A stretch of 42,758 nucleotides of DNA from JBPESN01 sp051710625 (GTDB taxonomy: Bacteria > Pseudomonadota > Gammaproteobacteria > Enterobacterales > Enterobacteriaceae). Numbering within the stretch: the first letter of the stretch is position 1; each line of letters begins with the position of its first letter. Where the stretch lies: the NCBI RefSeq assembly GCF_051710625.1, contig NZ_JBPESN010000018.1:1-42758 (forward strand), in the 5' to 3' direction. Under the pieces are notes generated by a model. That model saw nothing but the letters and a program-made list of their open reading frames with translations, did no database searches and was not told where the DNA came from. A program made the translations under genes and the position numbers. Shown piece after piece: positions 16,165 to 26,644 of the stretch.

Positions 16165-17914
16165 GTGACTTCCCTGCCGCCGCCCTACCTGGCCGGCCTA
16201 CGTGGTGCAGAAACGGCGGCAATGAAACGAGCCGGCGTGCGGCGTTTGCTGGTGATTAGCGGCGCGTCTGGCTGGTGCGGCCAACAGGCGGCGGCGCTTG
16301 GCGACGCCCTTGACGGCGACTGGCTATGGGTGGGGGAGCAAAGCGAATGCGGTACCGGCAGAGCCGCCCGGCGGCGCTGAAAACCCTGCTCGGTCGTAAG
16401 TTTCTGCATGCGGTGTTCGATGCCCGTCAATCGCTGGCGGTGGATACGTTGGCGGCGCTGGCCGGTACGCTGGTGGCGGGCAGCTGGTTGGTGCTGCTGG
16501 TGCCGCTCTGGTCGCGTTGGCCCCGGTTGCCGGATGGCTATTCGCTGCGCTGGAGTGAACAGCCGCAACCGATCGCGATGCCGCATTTCACCCGATATTT
16601 TCGCGCTGCGCTGTCGGCGGATCCGGCGGTGGCGTTACTGTGTCAGGATCGCGCGCCACAGATAACGCTTCTGGCGTCCCGCCTACCGTGGCATCCCCCC
16701 GTCCCCGGCCGGCCCCACCGCCGATCAGGGCCGGCTGTTGCGCCGGTTGGCGCAGGCAAAGCCCGGCATCTATGTGATGATTGCGCCGCTACGCGGGCCC
16801 GGGCGCTCCCTTTTTCGCCCCCGATGCGCTATTGGCCCGCTGCCGGGCGGGGAGGAGCGCCCGCTGGCTGCTGGTGGATGAAGCCGCCGCGCTGCCCTTA
16901 CCGCTGCTGCGTCAATTGATGGGGTATTTTTCCCATGTGCTGCTGACCACTACCGTCGCGGGGTATGAGGGCACAGGGCGCGGATTCCTGCTGAAGTTTT
17001 GCGAAACGCTACCGTGTTGGCACCCGCTCAGGCTGGATGAGTCGTTGCGCTGGGCGGCGAATGATCCGCCGAAGCGCTGGCTGACCGAAACGCTCTTGCT
17101 GGAGGACGCCGAGGTAGTGGCCCTTGCCGGCAAAGGCGCGCCGCAAAATACGGATGCGGGCGCCGCCGGGCAGGGCGATGGTGCATCGGTAACGTCGGCG
17201 CCCGGACGTGGCGCGGCAGGGCTGATGGGGGGGGGGTTGACGTCACCCCTCGCGCACGACGTCTGGGCGGGCTACCGTCGGCCGTCGGGCAGTCGGCGGC
17301 GCAATCGCTGGCGCGGCCGCACGGAAGCGCCTGGCGAGCGCCGCCGCGGCGCCTACAGCGCGTCGTCGCGGTATCGGGCTGGCGCTGATTGCCAAGGCGG
17401 CAGAGCAGGTTGCCGGTGAGAGGCGCGATTTTCTGTCGGTCAGTTTTGCTTATACCGCCGCGCTGTGGTGTTTATGGCAGCGGGCGGGCTTCCAGCTGGT
17501 TGCGAATGGGGACACACCGCGAGGCCAGCAGCGGGCCTGTACAGCGCCATAGCGCTGCTGCCCCTGAGCGACGCGGGACGTAGACTGACGCTGCGGGCGG
17601 CGGACGGTTTCGAGCGCGATTGTCGGCTGGCGGCCGGCGAGCAACAGGATCTTAGGATGGAGGACTGGCGCTGCCTGGCGGTGGCGGGTTTTGCGTTCGC
17701 CCAGCGGCCGCCTGAAGCCAGCCGCAGCGCGCTGCCGCTACCGGCGTTGCGCCTGTGGTTGACGCAGCCGATGCCGGACACCACGCTGGCGGTGCGGTTG
17801 GCGCTCAGCGGGAAAAAAGCGCGCTGGCGGTAGGAAACGGCGGCGGCCATGGCAGCGGCAGATGCGCGCTTAACGCGCCGCTGGCAACGGATTTGTCAGC
17901 AGCAGGCGCGCTAA
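16165..17914 (+). pseudogene. tmcA: tmcA, tRNA(Met) cytidine acetyltransferase, degraded
   Basis: TmcA makes N4-acetylcytidine at the wobble base of elongator tRNA-Met using ATP and acetyl-CoA. From a GTG at 16165 the N-terminus reads 'MKRAGVRRLLVISGASGWC'. Pieces in at least three frames follow: 'GRKFLHAVFDARQSLAVDT', 'GSWLVLLVPLW', 'LLVDEAAALPLPLLRQL' (DEAD-like helicase Walker B region), 'LLTTTVAGYEGTGRGFLLKF', 'FWAGYRRP'-like sequence, then the acetyltransferase region 'SVSFAYTAALW'-like and the tail ending 'QQQAR'. The Walker A segment near 16750 is damaged and a large part of the middle is scrambled by indels and a G run near 17226-17238. The region is about 350 bp shorter than a complete gene. 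Confidence 0.9.
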
Positions 17915-17939
17915 ACCGAGAGCGTTATGGCTTTTTCGG

Positions 17940-18110
17940 CTAGTCGTCTTCCTCATCCCACTGCGCGTTATTGTCCCGATGCGGCGGCAACTCGGAGCGA
18001 TTTTTCAGATGGCTTGTGGCATCCACCCGGCGTAGTGCTTTCACTCCGCTAATCAGCATGCCCGCCAGAACCAGCAGCACGACCCACCAATAATCCGCTA
18101 ACCATCCCAT
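17940..18110 (-). CDS. ypfN: Small membrane protein YpfN (UPF0370), last residues lost
   Basis: This 56-residue protein starts 'MGWLADYWWVVLLVLAGML', a single N-terminal membrane helix. It continues 'SELPPHRDNNAQWDEEDD', matching E. coli YpfN (66 aa, function unknown). The ATG at 18108-18110 gives the family start; a longer frame from 18137 was rejected. After the acidic run the frame meets TAG where the family has Trp. Reading on gives PKKP and TAA at 17925-17927, so TGG became TAG and five residues were lost. The core is intact and the protein may still work. It is convergent with the tmcA remnant and lies just upstream of the M15 peptidase remnant. Confidence 0.85.
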   Translation of the reverse strand: MGWLADYWWVVLLVLAGMLISGVKALRRVDATSHLKNRSELPPHRDNNAQWDEEDD

Positions 18111-18114
18111 AGAC

Positions 18115-18762
18115 CTACTTCTTATCGATATTGTCAATGTAGAGCCGGAAGAGATACGCCAACTGCGGCGCCAGCCACGCGCTACCCGCCACCTTCTGGC
18201 CGCGCCAGGCTTGCAGCAGCACCCCGGGGGTCAGCGCCTGCGCGGCAAGGTCCGCCAGCGGTCGGTAGCTGATGTGTTAGGGCTCCACCGCCACACCACC
18301 GCGATCGCGCGCGTAAGGCCGGAAAAAGCCCTAGTCCCCCAAATGCCGATCCAGCCAGCGGGTGAGATGGGCGAAATAACCGCCGGGCAAATACTCTTCG
18401 GGCGTCAACTGCAACCGTGCGCCGGGAGGCAGCAAATCGGGATCGTAAATATCCAGATCGGTACCCCAATGGTGGCGGCTGACGCCAGGCAGCGCCGACC
18501 AGTGCAGGATTGCCTCACAGCGTGCGCCTGTCGCCAAAGTAAGCGCATCAAGAGGCCGGCTTTGTCGATCCAATAATGGTCGTTGACCGTGAAATTTGCC
18601 ATTCCAGATGCTTATTTGGCGGTCAAAGTCACGAAAACTGCTGGCAGGGCGCAGGGAAAACCCCGCCTGGGCCGCCGCCGCTTCCGACTGTAGCCGATGA
18701 CCCGGCTCCAGGGGAACAACGTGTTTGTCGGTGCGGCCGGTAACCGTCAGGGCATCCATCAT
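18115..18762 (-). pseudogene. M15-family D-alanyl-D-alanine carboxypeptidase-like protein, two nonsense codons
   Basis: The reading frame from ATG 18760-18762 to TAG 18115-18117 is one continuous frame with two internal stops. It contains 'SRHHWGTDLDIYDPDLLPPG', the zinc-binding His and Asp region of M15 (VanY/DacB-like) peptidases. The second motif, normally EPWHISY, reads 'VEP-stop-HISY' near 18278; the other stop, near 18333, lies in 'LGD-stop-GFFRPYARDRGGV'. The stops fall before and in the third zinc ligand region, so truncated protein would be inactive. No signal peptide is seen. The ATG overlaps the dapE stop (ATGA). The family typically trims peptidoglycan peptides or acts in cell-wall recycling. 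Confidence 0.85.
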
Positions 18763-19508
18763 AGAATCAACTGTTCCATGATGCGCTGGTACATCCGGCT
18801 TAGCAGTTGCAAATCGGCGGCGCTGACGCATTCGTTGACTTTATGAATAATGGCGTTCACCGGGCCGAGTTCCACCACCTGCGCACCCAGACGGGCGATA
18901 AAGCGTCCATCGGGAGTGCTGCCGGTGGTTTCCAGGCGCGGCGTTAGCTCCTGATAATGCACCACCGCCCGCACAGCCGAGTCTACCAGCTCACCGCGCG
19001 CCGTCAGGAAGGGCTGGCCGGAAAGCGACCAATCAATGCGGTAGCGCAGACCGTGATGCTGCAACAGCGCGTCTACCACTTTGACGGTGCCGTCCTGAGC
19101 GTCGGCTTCTTCATCGGAGGTAATCAGGAACGCCAGCCGGCCCTGATGCTGCGGATGCTGGGCGACAAAACGTTCGGCGGCGACAACCATGGCGGACAGC
19201 GAGCCTTTCATATCGGCCGCGACGCGGCCGTAAAGCATGCCGTCGCAAAGCGTTGGCTCGAACGGCGGGTTATCCCAATGCTGAAGATCGCCGGCCGGCA
19301 CAACATCGGTATGGCCGGCGAAGGCCAGCGTGCGGCCCTGTCCACGCCAGGCCAAAAAATTGAGCGTATCGCCGAACGGCATCGATTCAATGGTGAAACC
19401 CAGCGCCTGCAGGCGAGCCGCAATGAGTGCCTGGCAGTCGGCGTCGTCGGGGCTGAGGGAGGGCCGTTTGATCAACTGTTGTGCGAGTTCGAGTACGGGA
19501 CAAGACGT
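18759..19508 (-). pseudogene. dapE: dapE, succinyl-diaminopimelate desuccinylase, start lost and core deleted
   Basis: DapE removes succinate from N-succinyl-LL-diaminopimelate, a step towards cell-wall DAP and lysine. The N-terminal half is present: 'SCPVLELAQQLIKRPSLSPDD', 'FAGHTDVVPAGD' (first zinc His and Asp), 'DMKGSLSAMVVAAERF' and 'SDEEADAQDGTVKVV' (general base Glu). The next 130-140 residues are missing: the frame continues directly with 'DALLQHHGLRYRIDWSLSG'. That removes the dimerisation domain and the next zinc ligand. The end 'VNAIIHKVNECVSAADLQL' is present. The expected ATG before SCPV is ACG at 19506-19508. The long open frame into upstream sequence is therefore misleading. 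Confidence 0.93.
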
Positions 19509-19509
19509 C

Positions 19510-19870
19510 TTAAACCTCGCTGGCGGTAAAGCCGTGGTACGCTTGCGGGGGAAAACCCAGCAGCAGACGGCCAATCCGCGGTCTCCAGCAGGAGACGCTT
19601 AATCATCGTCGGCTGGCTGAGCATCAGCGCCGCGGCGCGCTGGGATTCGCTAAGTTTGCGCCAGGTGTTGCCGCGGGTGTTGAGCAGCGGCTGCCACCCC
19701 AACTGGTCGATAAAGCGCTGTAAAAGATCGGCATCAAGGCCATCGCTGTGGTAATCATGAAACCGGTAGGGGGCCTGCCGTTCGTCAAGCCAGCGGCGGG
19801 CCTTTTTGACCGTATCACAGTTTTTGATGCCGTAAAGCGTAACTCCGGGGTGCTGCAAATCGTTGGACAT
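19510..19870 (-). pseudogene. yffB: yffB, Spx/ArsC-like thioredoxin-fold protein, late frameshift
   Basis: The frame from ATG 19868-19870 gives 'GVTLYGIKNCDTVKKARRW', 'YRFHDYHSDGLDADLLQRFI' and 'LLNTRGNTWRKLSESQRAAA', matching E. coli YffB, a glutathione-binding ArsC-fold protein of unknown role. After 'LLLETAD' an inserted T near 19578 shifts the frame, adding an unrelated tail that runs on to 19472. The other frame still reads 'GRLLLGFPP' and 'YHGFTASEV' with TAA at 19510-19512. About 90 of 118 residues are correct, so a partly folded product is possible. It precedes dapE as in E. coli and reads into it. Confidence 0.88.
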
Positions 19871-20726
19871 ACCAAAAGCTACCTTAAGCGGGAAAAAAGC
19901 GCCTGCCGACTCTTTTTTCCGCCCGCCCAGGTGAACGCACGCTTCCATGATGACGGAAAAAAACGGCGGGATCCAGCGCCTTGGCCAGCTTGTGCGACGC
20001 CGGTGCCAGCGGCGGATGCGCTCTTTGCACTGTGGCCGGTAAAGGGTGGGCACGGTGGTACCCTTTAGACGGACGTCGGTCGGCGCTGGTGCGGTGGCCC
20101 GAAAGCGTGGAGGGGTGAGTAGGGCCCGCATTGCAGGTAAAACGAGTGATTCAGAACCGGGGTTGCGATCGTCTAATGGCGATAACTATAATAAGCCGGA
20201 AAAATAGATGACACAAATAATTATTTGTATATTAATGATAATTACAATTAATTATTTACCCGGCTGCGGCCTTGCCGCCACTGGCTACGCCACAGAGCTG
20301 AAGGCGGTTATTTATTGATTTTCTCGACACCAGGCAGACCCTAGGGGACGTGCTCAACACGCTGATTGACGGTCCCGAAGCGCTTCACAACGCCACGCCG
20401 GCGCGGTTGTTGAATGTTGTCGCTATGCCTCAACCGGCCGTGCCGGGCTCACAGGGGGGTAAAGCCGCGCCGCCGCTTTAGTAACCGCAGATCAAACAAG
20501 TTAATTTGCCGGGTTTATAATTACTAATTCAATTAAAAGATATCTTATCAAATATATGCCATCTATTTTACTTTTACTGAACACAGGACCTGCGCGCCCG
20601 ATTTTGGTGTCGCTTTATTTCCTTTTCTGCGTTTTCTTCATTGCTGATTATATTTTTTGTGCGCTCAAGAATGTTATTAGTATTGGGCGATGGGTATAAT
20701 GCCGCCAGGATTAAGATAAGGTAATT
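19871..20726. other. Gene-poor stretch between yffB and ypfM
   Basis: No gene was recognised in either strand. The part nearest yffB is GC-rich with shadow ORFs; 20200-20730 is AT-rich with short open frames only. It includes the probable upstream regions of yffB (leftward) and ypfM (rightward). Confidence 0.6.
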
Positions 20727-20807
20727 ATGTTAAATAAAAAATTAGGCAATTGGAACAACTTTATGGAAGCTATGCTGCGCAACCAGCAGCAATATCAGTA
20801 CCGGTAA
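20727..20807 (+). CDS. ypfM: Small protein YpfM
   Basis: A 26-codon frame begins 'MLNKKLGNWNNFMEAMLRN'. It matches the 19-residue E. coli YpfM (MIERELGNWKDFIEVMLRK) at the core LGNW-F-E-MLR and conservatively elsewhere. Its place between acrD and yffB is the same as in E. coli. An extra QQQYQYR is present at the C-terminus. AAGGT lies five bases before the ATG. Function is unknown; the protein is one of the conserved small proteins that gene callers miss. Survival of the frame in a region where acrD, yffB and dapE have all decayed suggests continued selection, though such a short frame can persist by chance. Confidence 0.78.
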   Translation: MLNKKLGNWNNFMEAMLRNQQQYQYR

Positions 20808-21089
20808 GCGCATAAAGTTTCGCGGCAACACCGAGAAGAGGGTGTTGGCCAGGGCACGGTATTCACACCGCCGGCGGTTCTATTTTTTCAGGTGCTCAGC
20901 CCTATCGTGGTTGCCCTTAATCTGAAAGGGTACGCAATGGTCTCTGCAATTTATTCCCCGTCGTGCTCACGCCATTAAGCTGCTGACTGCATCCACGCAG
21001 CAACGGTGCCGGAAATCCGGCACGATGCATCGGTTGGGGGAGAAAGATATTTTTTTCACCCGTGAACGCTCCCGGCGCTAACCCGGGCA

Positions 21090-24000
21090 TCACACCTCGG
21101 GCCTCGTCTTCTGCGTGTCGCTGACGGTTGTCGACACTGTCGGCGCCGTCTCGGGAGTTAGCGGGAAGCGCCGCCGGATCAGCACGTAGAACAGCGGAAT
21201 GAAAAAGATCGCTAGGAAGGTGGCGCTAAGCATACCGCCGATGACGCCGGTACCTACTGCATACTGGCTGGCGGAGGCAGCGCCTTGACTGCTAGCCATC
21301 GGCAATACCCCCGAACGCCAGCGATGTCATCACTGTTGGCCGTAACCGCATCCGCGCCGCCTCAAGTATCGCCTCCATCAGCGCCATGCTGCGCAGATGC
21401 AGCTCATTGGCGAATTCAACGATAAGAATCGCGTTTTTAACCGACAATCCAATGACCGTTAACAGTTCCATCTGGAAATAAACGTCATTATCCAGGCCGC
21501 GGAACCAGGTCGCCAGCAGCGCCCGCAGCACCCCAAGCGGAACCACCAGCATGACCGAGAAAGAAATCGACCAACTCTCGTACAGGGCCGCCAGACAAAG
21601 GAATACGACCAGCAGCGAGATGACATAGAGCGCGGGCGCCTGAGCGCCTGATAGCCGCTCCTGATAAGACATGGCGGTCCATTCCAGCCCGAGCACGCCC
21701 GGCAACTGGCGCACCAGCTTTTCCATTTCGTCCATCGCGGCGCCGCTTCGCCGACAATCTGAAGCAAGGAGTAGCCGTTATAGCGTTTTAATCGCGGTGC
21801 GCCATATTCCCAGCGCGAGCTGGCGAAGGCCGAAAAAGGAACCATGCTGCCGCTGCTGTTACGGACATACCAACGATAAATATCATGCGGCAGCATGCGG
21901 TATTTGGCTGCCGCCTGGACGTACACGTGTTTGCCCCGTCCGCGATCGAGAAGATCATTGAGGTAGCTGGGAACCCCAGGCGGTTTGCAGCGTGCTATTG
22001 ATATCAGCCACCGACAACGCTGAGCGCCTGTGCTTTGCACTGATCGATATCGATTTGCAACTGCGGGCTGTCATCAAGGCCGTTATGCCGCACGCGAGTC
22101 AGCAACGGAGAATCCGTGGCGGCGGACAGCAGCTGGTCCCGTGCCGCCATGAGCGCATCGTGGCCGATGCCGCTGTGATCTTCCAGCATCAAATTAAAAC
22201 CGGCGGCGTTGCCCAGCCCCGAAATGGCCGCCGGGTTGTTGGCGAGCACTTTCGCCTCTGGGATCTGGTTAAAGGCCTTCGTGGCGCGTTCGATAATGGC
22301 AAAAAACGAGCGATCGACGCTCGCGCGATCCTCCCAATTCTTAAGCCGGATGAACAGGCGTGCCACGTTCTGGCCGTTGCCGCCGGGACTCGCACCTACC
22401 GTGGAAAATACCGACAGCACATTGTCCTTTTCCTGGGTCATGAAGTATTTCTCGACCTTCTCCACCACTTTCAGCGTTTGTTGCTGCGTGGAGCCCACCG
22501 GCAATTGCACCTGTGCCATGAACACGCCGCGATCCTCATCGGGCAGGAACGAGGTCGGCAGATGGATAAATATCCACGCCATTACACCCATCAGCAACGC
22601 ATATAACAGCAGCCAGCGGGTGGCGCGCTGTATCACGCCTGCGACGCCGCGCTTATAGCGCAAGCGCGCTTTAATTAAAACAGCGGTTGAACCAGCTGAA
22701 AAAACCGCGCCGGCCGTGGTGTTGACCGGCGGCCAGGGGTTTAAGCAGCGTGGCGCACAGCGCGGGGGTCAGTATCATCGCCACCAAGACCGACAACACC
22801 ATCGCCGCCACGATAGTCACGGAAAACTGGCGATATATTGCCCCCGTGGTGGTGCCGAAAAACGCCATCGGCACGAATACTGCGGATAACACCATCGCAA
22901 TGCCAACCAGTGCGCCTTGGATCTGCTCCATGGATTTACGCGTTGCCTCGCGTGGAGAAAGCCCTTCTTTGCTCATCACCTGTTCGACGTTCTCCACCAC
23001 CACGATGGCGTCGTCCACCAGCAGACCGATGGCGAGCACCATTGCGAACATGGTGAGAGTGTTAATACTGAAATTGAACAGGTAAAGCACCGCGAAGGTA
23101 CCCAATAACACCACCGGCACGGCAATTGTGGGAATAAGCGTGGCGCGGAAGTTCTATAAAAACAGATACATTACCAAAAACACCAGCACGATGGCTTCGC
23201 ACAGGGTTTTCACCACATCGCGGATCAAGGCGCTGACGAACGGGGCGGTTTCGTAGGCGATTTTCGCCTCCAGCCCGTGGGGAAAGAACGGCGCCAGCTC
23301 TGCGATTTTTTTTCACCGCCAGGTTGGTTTCTAATTTATTGGCGCCGGAGGCCAATTTGATGCCCATGCCCGACGCGGCCATGCCATTGTAGCGCGTTAA
23401 ATAGTCATAGTTTTCCGACCCCAGCTCCACCGTGGCGACATCGCCCAGAGTGATATAGGAACCGTCCGGATTGACGCACAATGTAATGGCGCGGAATTGA
23501 TCCGGTGTTTCATGCTGCACCTACGCATTGATGGTGGCGTTATGGGCCTGGTTGTCTACCGCAGGGGTTCCGCCCAACTGGCCCACCGCCACCTGGCTAT
23601 TTTGCGCCTCAATGACTGAAACCACGTCATCGGTCGTCAGGCCGTAGTTATTCATTTGATCGGGGTTAAGCCAGATGCGCATCGCATACTGCGAGCCGCA
23701 GGCGTCTATACTGCCGACGCCGCTTACCCGGCTTACCGGATCCTGTACATGGCTGACCACATAGTCGGCGATATCCTGTTTATCCATGGACCCGTCGGTA
23801 GACACGAAAGCCACCATCATCAAATTGGTGTCGCCGGTTTTGCTTACGGTCACCGCCCTGGCTTTGCACCGCCTGGGGCAGACGGCGCTGTGCGGCCTGC
23901 AGTTAATTTTGCACCTGCTGCATTGCCTCGTTGGGATCGGTCCCGGCGAGAAAGGTAAGCGTGGTGGTGGCGCGGCCGGTATTGGTGCTTTGTGATGTCA

Positions 24001-24232
24001 TGTACAACAGATTATCAAGGCCGGTCATGTTCTGTTCGATAATCTGGGTGACGGTATTTTCCAGCGTTTGTGCAGAGGTGTTGGGATAATTAGAGGAAAT
24101 ACGAATCGTCGGCGGCGCCAGCCGGGGATATTGCTCTATCGGCAGCGATATGATGGTCATCACGCCAGTCAGGCAAACAATAATTGCCAGTGCCCAGGCA
24201 AAAATAAGACGATCAACAAAAAAATTAGCCAT
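21090..24232 (-). pseudogene. acrD: acrD, RND aminoglycoside efflux pump, many lesions
   Basis: Nearly all of AcrD (E. coli 1037 aa), the inner-membrane RND pump that works with AcrA and TolC, can be read in pieces. These run from 'MANFFVDRLIFAWALAIIV' through 'VLAIGLLVDDAIVVVENVE' (the proton-relay aspartates), 'LPTSFLPDEDRGVFMAQ', 'GATRLTRVRHNGLDDS'-type sequence and 'LLVVFLCLAALYESW', to 'FFIPLFYVLIRRRFPL'. Nonsense codons replace Gln near 23905 and 23523 and in 'FL-stop-NFRA' near 23157. Frameshifts occur near 23310, 22670, 22010 and 21750 and at 21300. The length of the pseudogene is close to that of the intact gene, so point lesions dominate. Confidence 0.95.
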
Positions 24233-24447
24233 CCAGTCATAACCTCAAGGCAATAGCTTATGTGGTCGGCGCTGCGCAACCCTGACGCGCCGGTGCCCTG
24301 TACTTTACCCGTCCGCTACGGATAAAACATGGAGAAATAAAGGAGATATTGTAAAAAACTGATCCCCCGGACTGGCCTGACACCGCAGGGCGTATTAGGT
24401 TATGATCATTTTCACGCTATCCTCCTGAAACAACCATCGGAAAAATT

Positions 24448-25033
24448 ATGTCTTTTAAGATTAAGATCATTGAAAATACGTTGTTATCTCAGCATTGGTT
24501 TGTTCTGCGTAAAATTGTTTACGATCTGATAAAGAAGGACGGCGGCAGTCAGCGTCAGATGCGAGAAGCGTACGATCCCGGTAACGGCGCGACAATATTG
24601 CTTTATCACCGCGGGAAAAACAGCGTGGTGTTGATCCGTCAGTTCCGCATGCCGACCTATATCAATGGTAATGCCGACGGTATGTTGATAGAAACCTGCG
24701 CCGGGTTGCTGGATGAGGATTCCTCCGAAGAGTGTATCAGGCGCGAAGCGATGGAAGAAACCGGATTTGCGATCGGCGCCGGGGAAAAACTGTTTGCGGC
24801 TTATTATGTCTCCCGGCGGCGTCACCGAGCTGGTGCATTTCTTCGCCGCCGAATATGACGATACTTCGCGCCGCGGCGAAGGCGGCGGGGTCGAGGACGA
24901 AGTTATCGACGTCTTGGAAATATCTTTCCCGGAAGCGCTGGCGACGGTGTGGGACGGCCGCATTTGCGACGGCAAAACCATCATGTTATTGCAACAGGCC
25001 CAGCTTCGCGGCTGGTTGTCGCCGGCGGACTAA
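24448..25033 (+). pseudogene. nudK: nudK, GDP-mannose pyrophosphatase, one frameshift
   Basis: NudK (YffH) is a Nudix hydrolase that splits GDP-mannose. The ATG at 24448 gives the correct N-terminus, and 'YDPGNGATILLYHRGKNSVVLIRQFR' is followed by the Nudix box 'GLLDEDSSEECIRREAMEETG', essentially complete (GX5EX7REUXEEXGU pattern). An extra T in 'TATTATGTCTCC' near 24808 shifts the frame right after 'KLFAAY'. The other frame reads 'MSPGGVTELVHFFAAEYDD' and 'GGGVEDEVIDVLEISF' and ends at 25033. The truncated product has the catalytic box but lacks the C-terminal dimer and substrate-binding part. The gene is divergent from acrD, as in E. coli. Confidence 0.92.
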
Positions 25034-25120
25034 CCACCGCGCCGCAAACGCTGCCCGGCGCAAGGCGGTCAATGTCAACGCGTGGAAGGGTTGTCTCTCC
25101 CCGCTGCTGCTACGGCTGCG

Positions 25121-26644
25121 CTAGTGTAGTTTCCGATAGCGTCGATCGCGATGCTCAAGGATCAAACGAACGATTTGATCATGCCCTTGCTATAAAGCAC
25201 ACATTGCGGGGGTTAAACCGGCATGATTTGTCTTATCGACGTCAATGTCTACCGTCTGTAATAAACGCCGCGCCATTGGCGTCCTGCCATTGTGGGCCGC
25301 TAGATGCAAGGCGCTGTCTCCCGCCTTATTAAGCGCGTTTACTGCCTCATTGCCCTGTGCCACCAGAGCGCTGATATAGGACAGGCGCCGATGCTGCACC
25401 GCCAGATGCAGCGCTGGATTTTTCTTTTTTATCGCCAATATCAGCGTCGTCATGCCGTTCTGATCCTGGCGGTTCACATCAATATGCAAGTCGTTGAGCA
25501 GTAGCGCCTGCCGATCTACCTTACCCTTATCGGTGGTGCACATCAGGGGCGTGACTCCGTCCCTATCGGCGCGATTAACGTCAATATCCTCCCGGCAGCG
25601 CAATGCGCCCATTGTGGCGATCCGGCCGGTATCGGCGGCCAGCCACAGCGCGGTCCGATTCTGATGGTTGACGCTATTGACATCGATTTCCGCCACATTC
25701 AAAAGCATCTGACACACCCTGGCGTCAACGTGGTGTACTGCATACACATCAGCGGCGTCCAGGCGCCGTTATCCGCTTGATTGACGGCCTTCTTGCAGTA
25801 GGCTGCCATCGTTTCCAGCACGGCAAGATGGCCCGACATGGCGGCGAGATGCAGCAGCGTTTCCCTGTTTGGCGTGATTACCGACAGACTGGCGTTGTGG
25901 GTGAGCAAAATATTGACCGCCTCGGCGCGCCCGTTGCGCACGGCATGTTGCAACGCCGTAAAACCATGGGCATCTGGTGTGTCAATGGCGGGGCGAGAGC
26001 GCAGCCAGGTGTTAACGCGTGATGTCCCACTGTTCTGCCGCTTCCGGCAGGGATAGCGGGAGGGGAGCTGCTGGGGTATGCCCGCATGCCAGCGTACCCC
26101 TGGGCGACAACGTGACGTCTCTTGCAGAGGCGGCGTAATCCGCGAAGGCCGCCACATTTCCTCATCGTAACGCTGGGCATTGCGGCATTTCTTGCGCGGC
26201 GTGGGGCGCTGGAGTTGCTGTTCGATGGGGGCCGGCCGGGGGGGTCGATCTTAACACCGGCAGCCTGATACCGACTCAGGCCGGCTGTCGGAACGACGAG
26301 GGGCGAATGCCCCACGGCGCTTCGCTTGGAAAGGGCTCAGGCACCAAAGGGTCGGGCAACGATGATGGCGCCGGCGCCGTTCGTAAGCCGTGTATGGCCC
26401 TACGCCCCGCGGGTAGTGCGTTTGGGGCATTGTGTGGGCGTCAGGGGCGGCTGCCACGGCGCTAAGTTGGTTTAGCAGCAACAGACTTATTATGACTATG
26501 GGAATCGGCAAAGACGGAAGGGCGTTTACTTGCCGGGTCCCCTGGCAAGACGACGTTCGGCGGCAGTTTTTTTTGGCGGCGGGCGGTGGGTGGAGGTGAT
26601 GTATGGCCTATATGGTGGCGATAGGAAGATAATCCATTTAACAT
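25121..26644 (-). pseudogene. Ankyrin-repeat protein gene A, degraded
   Basis: The start was placed at ATG 26642-26644, which has AGGAG five bases upstream and reads 'MLNGLSSYRHHIGHTSPPP', a basic, proline-rich N-terminus without a signal peptide. After 60 codons the frame is lost. From about 26060 to 25740 ankyrin repeats read 'DAHGFTALQHAVRNGRAEAV', 'NRETLLHLAAMSGHLAVLE' and 'GAWTPLM'. After a frameshift near 25740, six or more further repeats read 'HQNRTALWLAADTGR' and 'DIDVNRADRDGVTPLMC', and on to 'HAGLTPAMCAL'. A TAG at 25190-25192 interrupts the last repeat, which reads on as 'QGHDQIVRLILEHRD' to TAG at 25121. No exact function can be given. Ankyrin proteins of this kind often act on host targets; that is inference. 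Confidence 0.85.

Noticed and set aside
18759..19574. dapE as an intact 271-residue protein from an upstream ATG
   Set aside because: The upstream residues are read from yffB sequence in another frame, the real start codon is ACG, and the central 135 residues are missing.
21992..22606. 204-codon open frame antisense to acrD
   Set aside because: It runs through codons that align to AcrD on the other strand, so it is a shadow ORF.
26251..26511. Open frame starting MPIPIVIISLLLLNQLSAVAAAP, which looks like a signal peptide on ankyrin gene A
   Set aside because: It is out of frame with the better start at 26644, which has an AGGAG at the right distance and an N-terminus matching genes B and C. 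The hydrophobic run is probably a chance reading of the other frame, although an alternative start cannot be fully excluded.
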